Source: Streptomyces prunicolor NBRC 13075
GTDB lineage: Bacteria; Actinomycetota; Actinomycetes; Streptomycetales; Streptomycetaceae
Reading direction: 5' to 3'
DNA: 64,000 bases
NCBI RefSeq assembly: GCF_000367365.1
Contig: NZ_BARF01000074.1
Location: forward strand, 1 to 64,000
The notes beneath the pieces were generated by a model. That model saw only the letters and a program-made list of their open reading frames with translations, made no database searches and was not told the origin of the DNA. The position numbers were made by a program, and so were the translations under genes. Position 1 is the stretch's first letter. The number at the start of each line of letters is the position of its first letter. Positions 9,589 through 18,353 of this stretch are shown here, one piece after another.

Positions 9589-9874
9589 AGGAAACGACCG
9601 GACGTGACGGGAAAGCGGTAGGAACGGCGCGGGGAACGTTCGGTGGCCGCGCGGAGTTGCTGACTCAGTGTGGCCGGAGCCGTGTAGAAACACGGGATTC
9701 GGGGAACCTTCTGGTCTCCCGCTACGTTTCTGCTACGTGCACAGTGACATCACGGTGACAGGGTGTGGCGACGGGCGGGGTGCGGCTACCATGACCGGCA
9801 CAAGGACGGACGGCGCAAGAGAGTCGTCCCCTGGGGCGGCGCCCGGTGCACATCCGGGGCGAGGAGGGCGGGCC
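9589..9874 (+). other. osaA-osaB intergenic region
   Basis: The 286-base gap between two same-direction partner genes is long enough for osaB to have its own promoter. A small hairpin, CCGTGT-AGAA-ACACGG at 9680-9695, lies in it, without a T run. No further sites could be assigned. Confidence 0.35.
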
Positions 9875-10558
9875 ATGGTGCAGAAGGCCAAGATCCTCCT
9901 GGTCGATGACCGGCCGGAGAATCTGCTGGCGCTGGAGGCCATCCTCTCTGCGCTCGATCAGACACTGGTTCGGGCATCGTCCGGGGAGGAAGCGCTCAAA
10001 GCACTGCTGACGGACGACTTCGCGGTCATTCTGCTGGACGTCCAGATGCCGGGCATGGACGGTTTCGAAACCGCCGCGCACATCAAGCGACGGGAGCGGA
10101 CCCGGGACATCCCGATCATCTTCCTCACCGCGATCAACCACGGCCCGCACCACACCTTCCGGGGTTACGCGGCGGGCGCGGTCGACTACATCTCCAAGCC
10201 GTTCGACCCATGGGTGCTGCGCGCGAAGGTCTCGGTCTTCGTCGAGCTCTACATGAAGAACTGCCAACTGCGGGAGCAGGCGGCCCTGCTGCGACTCCAG
10301 CTGGAGGGCGGCGGCAAGCCCGCGGTCGGTGCGGCCAAGGAACCGGCCGGACTGCTCGCCGAGTTGTCGGCGCGGCTCGCGGCCGTCGAGGAACAGGCCG
10401 AGGCGCTGTCCAAGCAGCTCGACGACGAGTCGGCGGATGCGGCGGCCGTGGCGACCGCGGCTCATCTCGAACGCAAACTCACCGGGTTGCGCAGGGCACT
10501 CGACGCCCTGGAGCCGGGTACGGGCAGCGGAGCACCGTCGGTCCCGTCGCAGAACTGA
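9875..10558 (+). CDS. osaB: OsaB-like response regulator
   Basis: The 227-residue protein has an N-terminal receiver domain with acidic pocket Asp11/Asp12, phosphoacceptor Asp55 (LLDVQMPGMDGF), Thr85 and Lys108. It is followed not by a DNA-binding domain but by about 100 residues rich in Ala, Leu, Glu and Gln that look like coiled coil. The ATG at 9875 follows AGGAGGG by about 6 bases. An in-frame extension to 9668 starts without a ribosome site. S. coelicolor osaB mutants are reported to fail in aerial growth on high osmolyte and to overproduce antibiotics. The missing classical output domain suggests signalling by protein contact. Confidence 0.88.
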   Translation: MVQKAKILLVDDRPENLLALEAILSALDQTLVRASSGEEALKALLTDDFAVILLDVQMPGMDGFETAAHIKRRERTRDIPIIFLTAINHGPHHTFRGYAAGAVDYISKPFDPWVLRAKVSVFVELYMKNCQLREQAALLRLQLEGGGKPAVGAAKEPAGLLAELSARLAAVEEQAEALSKQLDDESADAAAVATAAHLERKLTGLRRALDALEPGTGSGAPSVPSQN

Positions 10559-10681
10559 CGTCCGCCGCAGGCGCAGTTGTGCGTGAGTGGGCGTCAGTTC
10601 CCCGCTCCGCACGGGCGACACGAACGGGTGAAGCAGTGGACGCACGTGTCCCCTGCCGTCTCCACAGGTAACCTCGCACCT

Positions 10682-13402
10682 ATGGCCTCACGTCCCTCCG
10701 CAGCCAAGAAGCAGCCCGCCAAGAGGGCTGCTCCGGCGAAGGCTCCGGCGAAGAAGGCCGCCGCGAAAAGGGCGCCGGCGAAGAAGGCGGTCGTCAAGAA
10801 GACCGCCCGCCCGGCGCCCAAGCCCGCGCCCAGCCCCACCGGTGGCATCGTCAAGCTTGTGCGCGCCGTCTGGCTCGGCACCGCGCACGCCGTCGGCGCG
10901 GTCTTCCGCGGGATAGGGCAAGGGGCGAAGAACTTGGACCCGGCCCACCGCAAGGACGGCGTCGCCCTGCTGCTGTTCGGCCTCGCGCTGATCGTCGCCG
11001 CCGGCACCTGGGCCGACCTGCGCGGCCCGGTCGGCGACCTCGTCGAGATCCTGGTGACCGGCGCCTTCGGCCGTCTCGACCTGCTGGTGCCGATACTGCT
11101 CGCGGTGATCGCCGTGCGCTTCATCCGGCACCCCGAGAAGCCCGAGGCCAACGGCCGCATCGTGATCGGTCTCTCCGCGCTCGTCATCGGCGTGCTCGGC
11201 CAGGTCCACATCGCCTGCGGCGCGCCCGCGCGCAGCGACGGCATGCAGGCCATAAGGGACGCCGGCGGTCTCATCGGCTGGGGCGTGGCGACCCCGCTGA
11301 CGTACACCATGGGCGAGGTCCTCGCCGTACCCCTCCTCGTGCTGCTCACGGTCTTCGGGCTGCTGGTCGTCACGGCCACGCCCGTGAACGCGATCCCCCA
11401 GCGCCTGCGGCTGCTCGGGGTCAAGCTCGGCATCGTCCACGACTTCGACCACGAGGAAGAATTCGGCGAGGACGACGAGCGCTACGACGAGCAGTGGCGC
11501 GAGGCGCTGCCAGCGCGCGCCCGTAAGCGCGGGAGCGCCCCGGAGGCGTACGACCCCGACAGCGCGGAGCAGGACGCCCTCTCCAAGCGCCGGAGCCGCC
11601 CCAGGCGCTCCGCGGTGCCCCAGCCCGACATGCACCGCCCCATGGACGCCGTGGACGTCGCAGCGGCCGCCGCAGCCGCGCTCGACGGGGCCGTCCTGCA
11701 CGGCATGCCGCCCTCGCCGATCGTCGCCGACCTCACCCAGGGCGTACGGGTCGGGGGAGACCGCGAGGACACCACCCCGACGCCCGTACCGGCCCCCGCC
11801 GCGCGCCCCAAGCAGGAGAAGCTCAAGGCCGAGCCGGCCGAGCGCGTCGTGGCGGACCTGACGAAGGCGCCTCCGGAGGAGATGCGCGACCTGCCGCCGC
11901 GGGCCGAGCAGCTCCAGTTGTCCGGCGACATCACGTACTCGCTGCCGTCGCTCGACCTCCTGGAGCGCGGCGGCCCCGGCAAGACGCGCAGCGCCGCCAA
12001 CGACATCGTCGTCGCCTCCCTCCAGAACGTCTTCATGGAGTTCAAGGTCGACGCCTCGGTCACCGGCTTCACGCGCGGGCCGACGGTCACGCGCTACGAG
12101 GTGGAGCTGGGCCCTGCGGTCAAGGTCGAGCGGATCACCGCGCTCACCAAGAACATCGCCTACGCCGTCGCCAGCCCCGATGTGCGGATCATCAGCCCGA
12201 TCCCCGGCAAGTCCGCGGTCGGCATCGAGATCCCGAACACCGACCGCGAGATGGTCAACCTGGGCGACGTACTGCGCCTCGCGGACGCGGCCGAGGACGA
12301 CCACCCGATGCTGGTGGCGCTCGGCAAGGACGTCGAGGGCGGCTACGTGATGGCCAACCTGGCGAAGATGCCGCACGTCCTGGTCGCCGGAGCCACCGGT
12401 TCCGGTAAATCGTCATGCATTAACTGCCTGATCACGTCCGTGATGGTGCGCGCGACCCCCGAGGACGTGCGTATGGTCCTCGTCGACCCCAAGCGCGTCG
12501 AACTGACCGCCTACGAAGGCATCCCGCACCTCATCACGCCGATCATCACCAACCCGAAGCGGGCCGCCGAGGCGCTCCAGTGGGTCGTACGCGAGATGGA
12601 CCTCAGGTATGACGACCTCGCTGCCTTCGGGTACCGGCACATCGACGACTTCAACCAGGCCATCCGCGACGGCAAGCTGAAGACTCCGGAGGGCAGCGAG
12701 CGGGAGCTCAAGACCTATCCGTATCTCCTGGTGATCGTCGACGAGCTCGCCGACCTGATGATGGTCGCGCCCCGGGATGTCGAGGACTCCATCGTGCGCA
12801 TCACGCAGCTCGCGCGCGCGGCCGGCATCCACCTGGTGCTCGCGACGCAGCGGCCGTCCGTAGACGTCGTCACCGGTCTGATCAAGGCGAACGTGCCCTC
12901 CAGGCTCGCGTTCGCCACCTCCTCGCTCGCCGACTCGCGGGTCATCCTCGACCAGCCCGGCGCCGAGAAACTGATCGGCAAGGGAGACGGGCTGTTCCTG
13001 CCGATGGGGGCGAACAAGCCGACCCGTATGCAGGGCGCCTTCGTCACCGAGGCCGAGGTCGCGGTGATCGTCCAGCACTGCAAGGACCAGATGGCGCCGG
13101 TCTTCAGGGACGACGTCACCGTGGGCAGCAAGCAGAAGAAGGAGATCGACGAGGAGATCGGCGACGACCTCGACCTGCTGTGCCAGGCGGCCGAGCTGGT
13201 CGTGTCCACGCAGTTCGGGTCCACCTCGATGCTCCAGCGCAAGCTGCGCGTCGGCTTCGCCAAGGCCGGCCGGCTCATGGACCTCATGGAGTCCCGGGGC
13301 ATCGTCGGCCCCAGCGAGGGGTCCAAGGCGCGTGACGTTCTTGTGAAGGCTGACGAACTGGACGGCGTGCTCGCGGTGATCCGCGGGGAGTCTGAAGGGT
13401 AG
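10682..13402 (+). CDS. ftsK: DNA translocase FtsK
   Basis: The 906-residue protein begins with a very basic Ala/Lys-rich stretch (about 1-50) and has four probable membrane helices (about 90-250). A long charged linker follows, then the hexameric motor domain with Walker A GATGSGKSS (570-578) and Walker B LLVIVDELADL (Asp687-Glu688). A C-terminal winged-helix gamma domain reads KOPS-type polarity sequences in the family. The role is pumping chromosome ends out of closing sporulation septa. I chose the ATG at 10682, although a GTG at 10577 is also in frame. Only a weak AGGT precedes the ATG, so the start is less certain than the identity. Confidence 0.93.
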   Translation: MASRPSAAKKQPAKRAAPAKAPAKKAAAKRAPAKKAVVKKTARPAPKPAPSPTGGIVKLVRAVWLGTAHAVGAVFRGIGQGAKNLDPAHRKDGVALLLFGLALIVAAGTWADLRGPVGDLVEILVTGAFGRLDLLVPILLAVIAVRFIRHPEKPEANGRIVIGLSALVIGVLGQVHIACGAPARSDGMQAIRDAGGLIGWGVATPLTYTMGEVLAVPLLVLLTVFGLLVVTATPVNAIPQRLRLLGVKLGIVHDFDHEEEFGEDDERYDEQWREALPARARKRGSAPEAYDPDSAEQDALSKRRSRPRRSAVPQPDMHRPMDAVDVAAAAAAALDGAVLHGMPPSPIVADLTQGVRVGGDREDTTPTPVPAPAARPKQEKLKAEPAERVVADLTKAPPEEMRDLPPRAEQLQLSGDITYSLPSLDLLERGGPGKTRSAANDIVVASLQNVFMEFKVDASVTGFTRGPTVTRYEVELGPAVKVERITALTKNIAYAVASPDVRIISPIPGKSAVGIEIPNTDREMVNLGDVLRLADAAEDDHPMLVALGKDVEGGYVMANLAKMPHVLVAGATGSGKSSCINCLITSVMVRATPEDVRMVLVDPKRVELTAYEGIPHLITPIITNPKRAAEALQWVVREMDLRYDDLAAFGYRHIDDFNQAIRDGKLKTPEGSERELKTYPYLLVIVDELADLMMVAPRDVEDSIVRITQLARAAGIHLVLATQRPSVDVVTGLIKANVPSRLAFATSSLADSRVILDQPGAEKLIGKGDGLFLPMGANKPTRMQGAFVTEAEVAVIVQHCKDQMAPVFRDDVTVGSKQKKEIDEEIGDDLDLLCQAAELVVSTQFGSTSMLQRKLRVGFAKAGRLMDLMESRGIVGPSEGSKARDVLVKADELDGVLAVIRGESEG

Positions 13403-13677
13403 GCGTCCGCCTAAAGGCCGTCGGAGGGTCCGCCGAAAGGATGCGACCGTGATCCACCCGTTAGAGATCGTCGGGCAACCGTTTCCCTTTGCCGTACGTC
13501 AAGTTGAGCGAGAAGACAGATGGGGCTCCCACCATGGGGTCCGTGTCTGGCCCGCCATCAGGCCGTCCGGCCATACCGATGGCGTACAAAGTCCTACCGC
13601 CCGGTTGCCCCACCCTTCGGTACCCCCCCTAGACTGAATTTCCAGCACAGGCGGCTACACGCTCGAAAGGCGCCCCC
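13403..13677 (+). other. ftsK to RodZ-like intergenic region
   Basis: This 275-base gap has no coding potential I can support. It presumably holds the ftsK terminator and the promoter of the following membrane protein, but no clear hairpin with a T run or -35/-10 pair stood out. Confidence 0.35.
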
Positions 13678-14535
13678 GTGTCCATCGGCAACTCCCCTGA
13701 AGACGAGCGTCCGTTCGAAGACGGTCGCTCCGAAGAGGGTCATGAGGAAGAAGCCCGCCCTTCCGTCGGCCGAGCCCTGCAGCAGGCACGTATCGCCGCC
13801 GGGCTGACCGTCGACGACGTCAGCAGTGCCACCCGGGTCCGCATCGCCATCGTGCACGCCATCGAGGCCGACGACTTCACGCCCTGCGGCGGTGACGTCT
13901 ACGCCCGCGGGCACATCAGGACCCTCGCCAAGGCCGTCCACATCGATCCCGCACCGCTCCTCGCGCGCTACGACGACGACCACGGCGGGCGCCCGGCCCC
14001 GACGCCGGCGGCGCCCCTCTTCGAGGCGGAACGTATCCGTCCGGAGCGGCGGGGCCCCAACTGGACCGCGGCCATGGTCGCGGCGATCGTCGCCGTGGTC
14101 GGCTTCGTCGGGTTCACGGCGTTCAAGGGCGGCGACAGCGACAGTGATGCCACGTCGGTAGCCCAGGGAGCCTCGCCCAGCACCAGCAAGCCCGCCAAGC
14201 CGACGCCTTCGCACACCGACTCCGCCACGCCCAAGTCCGACCCCTCCGACAGTGCCATCGCCGCCGCGCCGCAGGACAAGGTGACGGTCCAGGTGAGCGC
14301 GGTCGACGGCCGCAGCTGGATCTCCGCCAAGGACCACAACGGCCGGATGCTCTTCGATGGACTTCTTAAGAAGGGCGAGTCCAAGACCTTCCAGGACAGC
14401 TCGAAGGTCAACCTGATCCTCGGTGACGCCGGGGCGATCCAGCTCTACGTCAACGGCAAGAAGATCGAGGACGACTTCCAGCCCGGAGCGGTCGAGCGGC
14501 TCACGTACACGAAGGGCGACCCCGAGGTCGGTTAA
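13678..14535 (+). CDS. RodZ-like membrane protein with HTH and DUF4115 domains
   Basis: The 285-residue protein has an N-terminal Cro/C1-type helix-turn-helix (about 35-105, with ARGHIRTLAKAV), one transmembrane helix (about 127-147), a Thr/Ser/Pro/Lys-rich linker and a C-terminal beta domain of the DUF4115 type (about 200-275). This is the RodZ architecture: a cytoplasmic HTH that contacts MreB-like filaments and a domain on the outside of the membrane. The GTG at 13678 is preceded by AAAGG. The gene regularly follows ftsK in Streptomyces. A direct cell-shape role here is inferred from architecture only. Confidence 0.8.
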   Translation: MSIGNSPEDERPFEDGRSEEGHEEEARPSVGRALQQARIAAGLTVDDVSSATRVRIAIVHAIEADDFTPCGGDVYARGHIRTLAKAVHIDPAPLLARYDDDHGGRPAPTPAAPLFEAERIRPERRGPNWTAAMVAAIVAVVGFVGFTAFKGGDSDSDATSVAQGASPSTSKPAKPTPSHTDSATPKSDPSDSAIAAAPQDKVTVQVSAVDGRSWISAKDHNGRMLFDGLLKKGESKTFQDSSKVNLILGDAGAIQLYVNGKKIEDDFQPGAVERLTYTKGDPEVG

Positions 14536-14576
14536 GACCTTGAGGCCGGTCAAGCGTCCGGCGGGGTGGTTGTTCC

Positions 14577-14606
14577 AAGGGGTTGGCCAAGATCGGCCAA
14601 CCCCTT
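14577..14606 (+). terminator. Terminator hairpin after the RodZ-like gene
   Basis: There is a perfect 12-bp stem, AAGGGGTTGGCC (14577-14588) with GGCCAACCCCTT (14595-14606), around a 6-base loop. No long T run follows. It separates the RodZ-like gene from the rimO promoter, which starts 9 bases later. Confidence 0.7.
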
Positions 14607-14615
14607 CGACGTGGG

Positions 14616-14638
14616 GTGTCAGTGGGAACAAGTAGTCT
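14616..14638 (+). promoter_or_regulatory. RecA-NDp (PafBC-type) DNA damage promoter of rimO-pgsA-cinA-clgR
   Basis: gTGTCAGTG at 14616-14624, eight bases, then TAGTCT at 14633-14638 fit the motif tTGTCRGTG-N8-TAnnnT described for LexA-independent DNA damage genes of mycobacteria. The -10 element ends 7 bases before the rimO ATG, so the transcript is probably leaderless. It would place rimO, pgsA, cinA and probably clgR under damage control. Confidence 0.7.
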
Positions 14639-14645
14639 TGAGCCC

Positions 14646-16118
14646 ATGCCTGAACGCCGTACCGTCGCACTCGTCACTCTTGGCTGCGCCCGTAACGAGG
14701 TGGACTCGGAGGAGCTCGCAGGCCGCTTGGAGGCGGACGGCTGGCAACTCGTGGAGGACGCCGAGGACGCGGACGTCGCTGTCGTCAACACCTGTGGCTT
14801 CGTCGAGGCCGCCAAGAAGGACTCCGTCGACGCCCTCCTCGAAGCCAACGACCTGAAGGGTCATGGCAGAACGCAGGCCGTCGTCGCGGTGGGCTGCATG
14901 GCCGAGCGGTACGGCAAGGAGCTCGCCGAGGCGCTGCCCGAGGCCGACGGAGTGCTCGGCTTCGACGACTACGCCGACATCTCCGACCGCCTGCAGACCA
15001 TCCTGAACGGCGGCATCCACGCCTCGCACACCCCGCGCGACCGCCGCAAGCTGCTGCCGATCAGCCCCACCGAGCGGCAGGAGTCCGCCGCCGACGTCGC
15101 GCTGCCCGGCCACGGCCCGGTCGACCTCCCGGACGGCCTCGCGCCCGCCTCGGGCCCCCGCGCGCCCCTGCGCCGCCGCCTGGACGGCTCCCCGGTCGCC
15201 TCGGTGAAGCTCGCCTCCGGCTGCGACCGGCGCTGCTCCTTCTGCGCCATCCCGTCCTTCCGGGGCTCCTTCATCTCCCGCCGCCCGAGCGACGTACTGA
15301 ACGAGACCCGCTGGCTGGCCGAGCAGGGCGTCAAGGAGATCATGCTGGTCTCCGAGAACAACACGTCCTACGGCAAGGACCTCGGCGACATCCGCCTCCT
15401 GGAGACGCTGCTGCCCGAACTGGCGGACATCGACGGCCTGGAGCGCGTGCGGGTCAGCTACCTCCAGCCCGCCGAGATGCGCCCGGGGCTCATCGATGTG
15501 CTCACCTCGACACCGAAGGTCGCGCCCTACTTCGACCTGTCCTTCCAGCACTCCGCGCCCGACGTGCTGCGCTCCATGCGCCGCTTCGGCGACACCGACC
15601 GCTTCCTCGAACTGCTCGACACCATCCGCTCCAAGGCCCCGCAGGCCGGCGTGCGCTCGAACTTCATCGTCGGCTTCCCCGGCGAGACCGAGGCCGACCT
15701 CGCCGAGCTGGAGCGCTTCCTGAACGGCGCGCGCCTGGACGCCATCGGTGTCTTCGGCTACTCCGACGAGGAGGGCACGGAGGCGGCGACGTACGACAAG
15801 AAGCTCGACCAGGACGTCGTGGACAAGCGGCTCGCGCACATCTCGCGGCTCGCTGAGGAGCTCGTCTCGCAGCGTGCCGAGGAACGCGTCGGCGAGACCG
15901 TGCACGTGCTGGTCGAGTCGGTGGACTCCGAGGACGGCGCCTACGGCCGCAGCGAGCACCAGGCGCCCGAGACGGACGGCCAGGTGCTGCTCACGAGCGG
16001 CGAAGGCCTGAGCGTCGGCCGTATCGTCGAGGCCAAGGTGGTCGGTACGGAAGGTGTCGACCTGGTGGCCGAGCCGCTCCTGGGCTCGCTCGCGTGTAGT
16101 GAGGAGGCGGGCAGATGA
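14646..16118 (+). CDS. rimO: Ribosomal protein S12 methylthiotransferase RimO
   Basis: The 490-residue radical SAM enzyme adds a methylthio group to an aspartate of ribosomal protein S12. The N-terminal methylthiotransferase domain has its three cluster cysteines at Cys14, Cys50 and Cys84. The radical SAM cluster motif is Cys193-x3-Cys197-x2-Cys200 (CDRRCSFC), and a TRAM domain closes the C-terminus. I chose the ATG at 14646 because the promoter-like element ends just before it and the protein then begins at the family's usual MPERRTVALVTLGC. Its last bases overlap the pgsA start (ATGA), so the two are translationally coupled. Confidence 0.93.
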   Translation: MPERRTVALVTLGCARNEVDSEELAGRLEADGWQLVEDAEDADVAVVNTCGFVEAAKKDSVDALLEANDLKGHGRTQAVVAVGCMAERYGKELAEALPEADGVLGFDDYADISDRLQTILNGGIHASHTPRDRRKLLPISPTERQESAADVALPGHGPVDLPDGLAPASGPRAPLRRRLDGSPVASVKLASGCDRRCSFCAIPSFRGSFISRRPSDVLNETRWLAEQGVKEIMLVSENNTSYGKDLGDIRLLETLLPELADIDGLERVRVSYLQPAEMRPGLIDVLTSTPKVAPYFDLSFQHSAPDVLRSMRRFGDTDRFLELLDTIRSKAPQAGVRSNFIVGFPGETEADLAELERFLNGARLDAIGVFGYSDEEGTEAATYDKKLDQDVVDKRLAHISRLAEELVSQRAEERVGETVHVLVESVDSEDGAYGRSEHQAPETDGQVLLTSGEGLSVGRIVEAKVVGTEGVDLVAEPLLGSLACSEEAGR

Positions 16119-16990
16119 CCGGAGTCCCGGCATCGGCGGCGGGCGGCACCTCCAGCGCGAGCGGCGCGCCCGCGAGCGCGGGTTCCGGTGCGGCCTCCGG
16201 TGGCGCCTCTTCCGGCGCGATGTCGGGCAGTGTCTCCGGCGGTGCTTCCTCCGGGGGCGCTTCGGCTGGTAGTGGCTCGGTTGGTAGTGCCTCGCTTGAC
16301 AGTGCCTCGGTCGGTAGTGCTTCGTCCGGTGTTGTCGAGGCCGGTCTGTCCGGTGGTCCGAGGCCGGCGCGCGGTGCGAAGGTCGTGGCCGCGGCCGTCA
16401 ACCAGGCGAGCGTCTGGAACATCGCCAACTTCCTGACCATGCTCCGGCTGCTGCTCGTCCCCGGCTTCGTCGCCCTGATGCTGGCCGACGGCGGGTACGA
16501 CCCGGCGATGCGCTCGTTCGCCTGGGCGGCGTTCGCCATCGCCATGATCACCGACCTGTTCGACGGCCATCTGGCGCGCACGTACGACCTCGTCACCGAC
16601 TTCGGGAAGATCGCCGACCCCATCGCCGACAAGGCGATCATGGGCGCGGCGCTGATCTGTCTGTCCTCGCTCGGCGATCTGCCGTGGTGGGTGACCGTCG
16701 TCATCCTCGGCCGGGAACTCGGGATCACGCTGCTGCGTTTCGTTGTCATCCGGTACGGCGTCATTCCCGCGTCGCGCGGCGGCAAGCTGAAGACGCTCAT
16801 CCAGGGCGTGGCCGTAGGCATGTATGTGCTGGCGCTGACGGGCTGGCTGGCCACTCTGCGGTTCTGGGTGATGGCTGCGGCGGTCGTTCTGACCGTGCTG
16901 ACCGGGCTCGACTATGTGAGACAGGCCATTGTGCTGCGCAGGCAGGGAATCGCCGAGCGCAGGGCGGCGGCGGAGGAGACGGAAGCGTGA
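16115..16990 (+). CDS. pgsA: CDP-diacylglycerol-glycerol-3-phosphate 3-phosphatidyltransferase PgsA
   Basis: The 291-residue integral membrane enzyme makes phosphatidylglycerol phosphate. It carries the complete CDP-alcohol phosphatidyltransferase signature: Asp147-x2-Asp-Gly-x2-Ala-Arg-x8-Gly-x3-Asp-x3-Asp. Several hydrophobic helices follow. The catalytic part starts only near residue 98. The first 80 residues are almost pure Ser, Gly and Ala with short repeated blocks (GSVGSASLDSAS). This is unusual and may be a strain-specific expansion. The start overlaps the rimO stop by 4 bases, and the stop overlaps the cinA GTG by 4 bases. Confidence 0.92.
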   Translation: MTGVPASAAGGTSSASGAPASAGSGAASGGASSGAMSGSVSGGASSGGASAGSGSVGSASLDSASVGSASSGVVEAGLSGGPRPARGAKVVAAAVNQASVWNIANFLTMLRLLLVPGFVALMLADGGYDPAMRSFAWAAFAIAMITDLFDGHLARTYDLVTDFGKIADPIADKAIMGAALICLSSLGDLPWWVTVVILGRELGITLLRFVVIRYGVIPASRGGKLKTLIQGVAVGMYVLALTGWLATLRFWVMAAAVVLTVLTGLDYVRQAIVLRRQGIAERRAAAEETEA

Positions 16991-17532
16991 GTTCCACGGC
17001 CACTGAAGTGGTGCGACTACTGACGGTGAGCGGTGCGACGCTCGCTGTCGCCGAGTCGCTCACCGGTGGCCTGGTTGCGGCGGAGATCACATCGGTACCC
17101 GGAGCCTCCAAGGCCTTCCGTGGTTCGGTCACCGCCTATGCCACCGAGCTGAAGCATGAACTGCTCGGTGTCGATGCCGCCCTGCTGGCCGAGCGGGGAG
17201 CGGTAGATGCGCAGGTCGCGGCCCAGATGGCGGCCGGTGTGCGGAAGGCGCTGGGCGCCGACTGGGGCATCGCGACCACCGGCGTGGCGGGCCCGGAGCC
17301 GCAGGACGGACAGCCCGTGGGTACCGTCTTCGTGGCCGTGGACGGGCCCTTCGGACCGGATTCGGATGCCGCCGGTGGCGGGAAAGTGGCCGCGCTGCGG
17401 TTGAACGGCGGCCGGGCGGAAATTCGTAGAGAGAGTGTACGGAGCGTACTCGCGCTGCTTCTGGAGCGGCTCGTGAGCGAACAGACCGGGAATGAGCGGA
17501 CACAGGATACGGAACAGAACGGGGGGTTTTGA
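16987..17532 (+). CDS. cinA: CinA C-terminal family nicotinamide-nucleotide amidase
   Basis: The 181-residue protein consists only of the CinA C-terminal (PncC-type) amidase domain, with AESLTGGLVAAEIT near the N-terminus and the conserved TTGVAGPE segment. Family enzymes deamidate nicotinamide mononucleotide in NAD salvage. The N-terminal CinA domain (COG1058) is absent. The GTG start at 16987 overlaps the pgsA stop (GTGA). In mycobacteria and Streptomyces this gene lies between pgsA and the clgR regulator, as here. Confidence 0.88.
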   Translation: MSSTATEVVRLLTVSGATLAVAESLTGGLVAAEITSVPGASKAFRGSVTAYATELKHELLGVDAALLAERGAVDAQVAAQMAAGVRKALGADWGIATTGVAGPEPQDGQPVGTVFVAVDGPFGPDSDAAGGGKVAALRLNGGRAEIRRESVRSVLALLLERLVSEQTGNERTQDTEQNGGF

Positions 17533-17641
17533 TGTTTGCAGCCCTGAGTGAACACGACATCGCTCCCCGCACGGCCGCGGCGCAAGGCGGTACGGTGGGG
17601 CGAGAAGGATGCGGCTACGCGGTCCGAGGAGGGAGCCACCG

Positions 17642-18016
17642 ATGATTCTGCTCCGTCGCCTGCTTGGTGACGTGCTGCGTCGGCAGCGCCAGCGCCAGGG
17701 CCGTACTCTGCGCGAAGTCTCCTCGTCCGCCCGAGTCTCACTCGGCTATCTCTCCGAGGTGGAGCGGGGGCAGAAGGAGGCTTCCTCTGAACTGCTCTCC
17801 GCCATCTGCGACGCGTTGGACGTACGGATGTCCGAGCTCATGCGGGAAGTGAGCGACGAGCTCGCTCTCGCCGAGCTGGCCCAGTCTGCTGCGGCCACCG
17901 GTTCTGTGCCCACGTCGGTACGTCCGATGCTGGGTTCCGTGTCGGTGACCGGTGTGCCACCGGAACGGGTGACGATCAAGGCCCCCGCCGAGGCGGTGGA
18001 CGTGGTCGCCGCGTGA
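17642..18016 (+). CDS. clgR: ClgR-type HTH regulator of Clp protease and damage genes
   Basis: The 124-residue protein has one Cro/C1-type HTH (about 8-65; TLREVSSSARVSLGYLSEVERG) typical of ClgR/ClpR. The ATG at 17642 follows GGAGG. The C-terminus ends in VDVVAA; a terminal Ala-Ala is the degradation signal described for Streptomyces ClgR, which is turned over by ClpP. Known ClgR targets are clp and lon genes, and the mycobacterial homologue has been reported to bind RecA-NDp promoters. Since its own operon begins with such a promoter, feedback is plausible. The 109-base gap after cinA may hold a second promoter. Confidence 0.85.
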   Translation: MILLRRLLGDVLRRQRQRQGRTLREVSSSARVSLGYLSEVERGQKEASSELLSAICDALDVRMSELMREVSDELALAELAQSAAATGSVPTSVRPMLGSVSVTGVPPERVTIKAPAEAVDVVAA

Positions 18017-18073
18017 CGTTCACGCTGGTGTAGACCGATGAGGCGCTGACCGGCCTCAACGATGTGTGCGGAG

Positions 18074-18125
18074 CCCCGGCCGGGGCTTCTCCAGGGAGAT
18101 CTGGGGAGGTGCGGCCGGGGTTTTT
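18074..18125 (+). terminator. Terminator after clgR
   Basis: CCCCGGCC at 18074-18081 pairs with GGCCGGGG at 18113-18120, directly followed by TTTTT. The intervening bases can form a smaller hairpin. It ends the rimO-pgsA-cinA-clgR unit. Confidence 0.75.
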
Positions 18126-18353
18126 CGCGTTGTCGTCCTTGTGTGTTGCCGTCCTTTCGCGTGGGGACGGGGACGGAGACGGTGACGGGAGGCCTGGCGG
18201 GTGCCTGTACGGCCTGCGCGGTGCGTTTGCCGGTGCGGCCCGGTGCGGTCATGGTTGAGGCGAGTGGTGCGGCGACTGGTGCGTCCGTGTGCCGTCGATG
18301 CGCCCTCCTTGCGGGTGACCGTGACGATCTAGCGTCGGGCTGGAGGTGGGGCC

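Noticed and set aside
3889..9693. A 1934-codon minus-strand open frame opposite osaA
   Set aside because: It is the antisense shadow of the HAMP repeat gene. Its translation is Arg/His/Asp/Leu-rich repeats that follow the repeat unit, with no family resemblance. High GC keeps stops rare.
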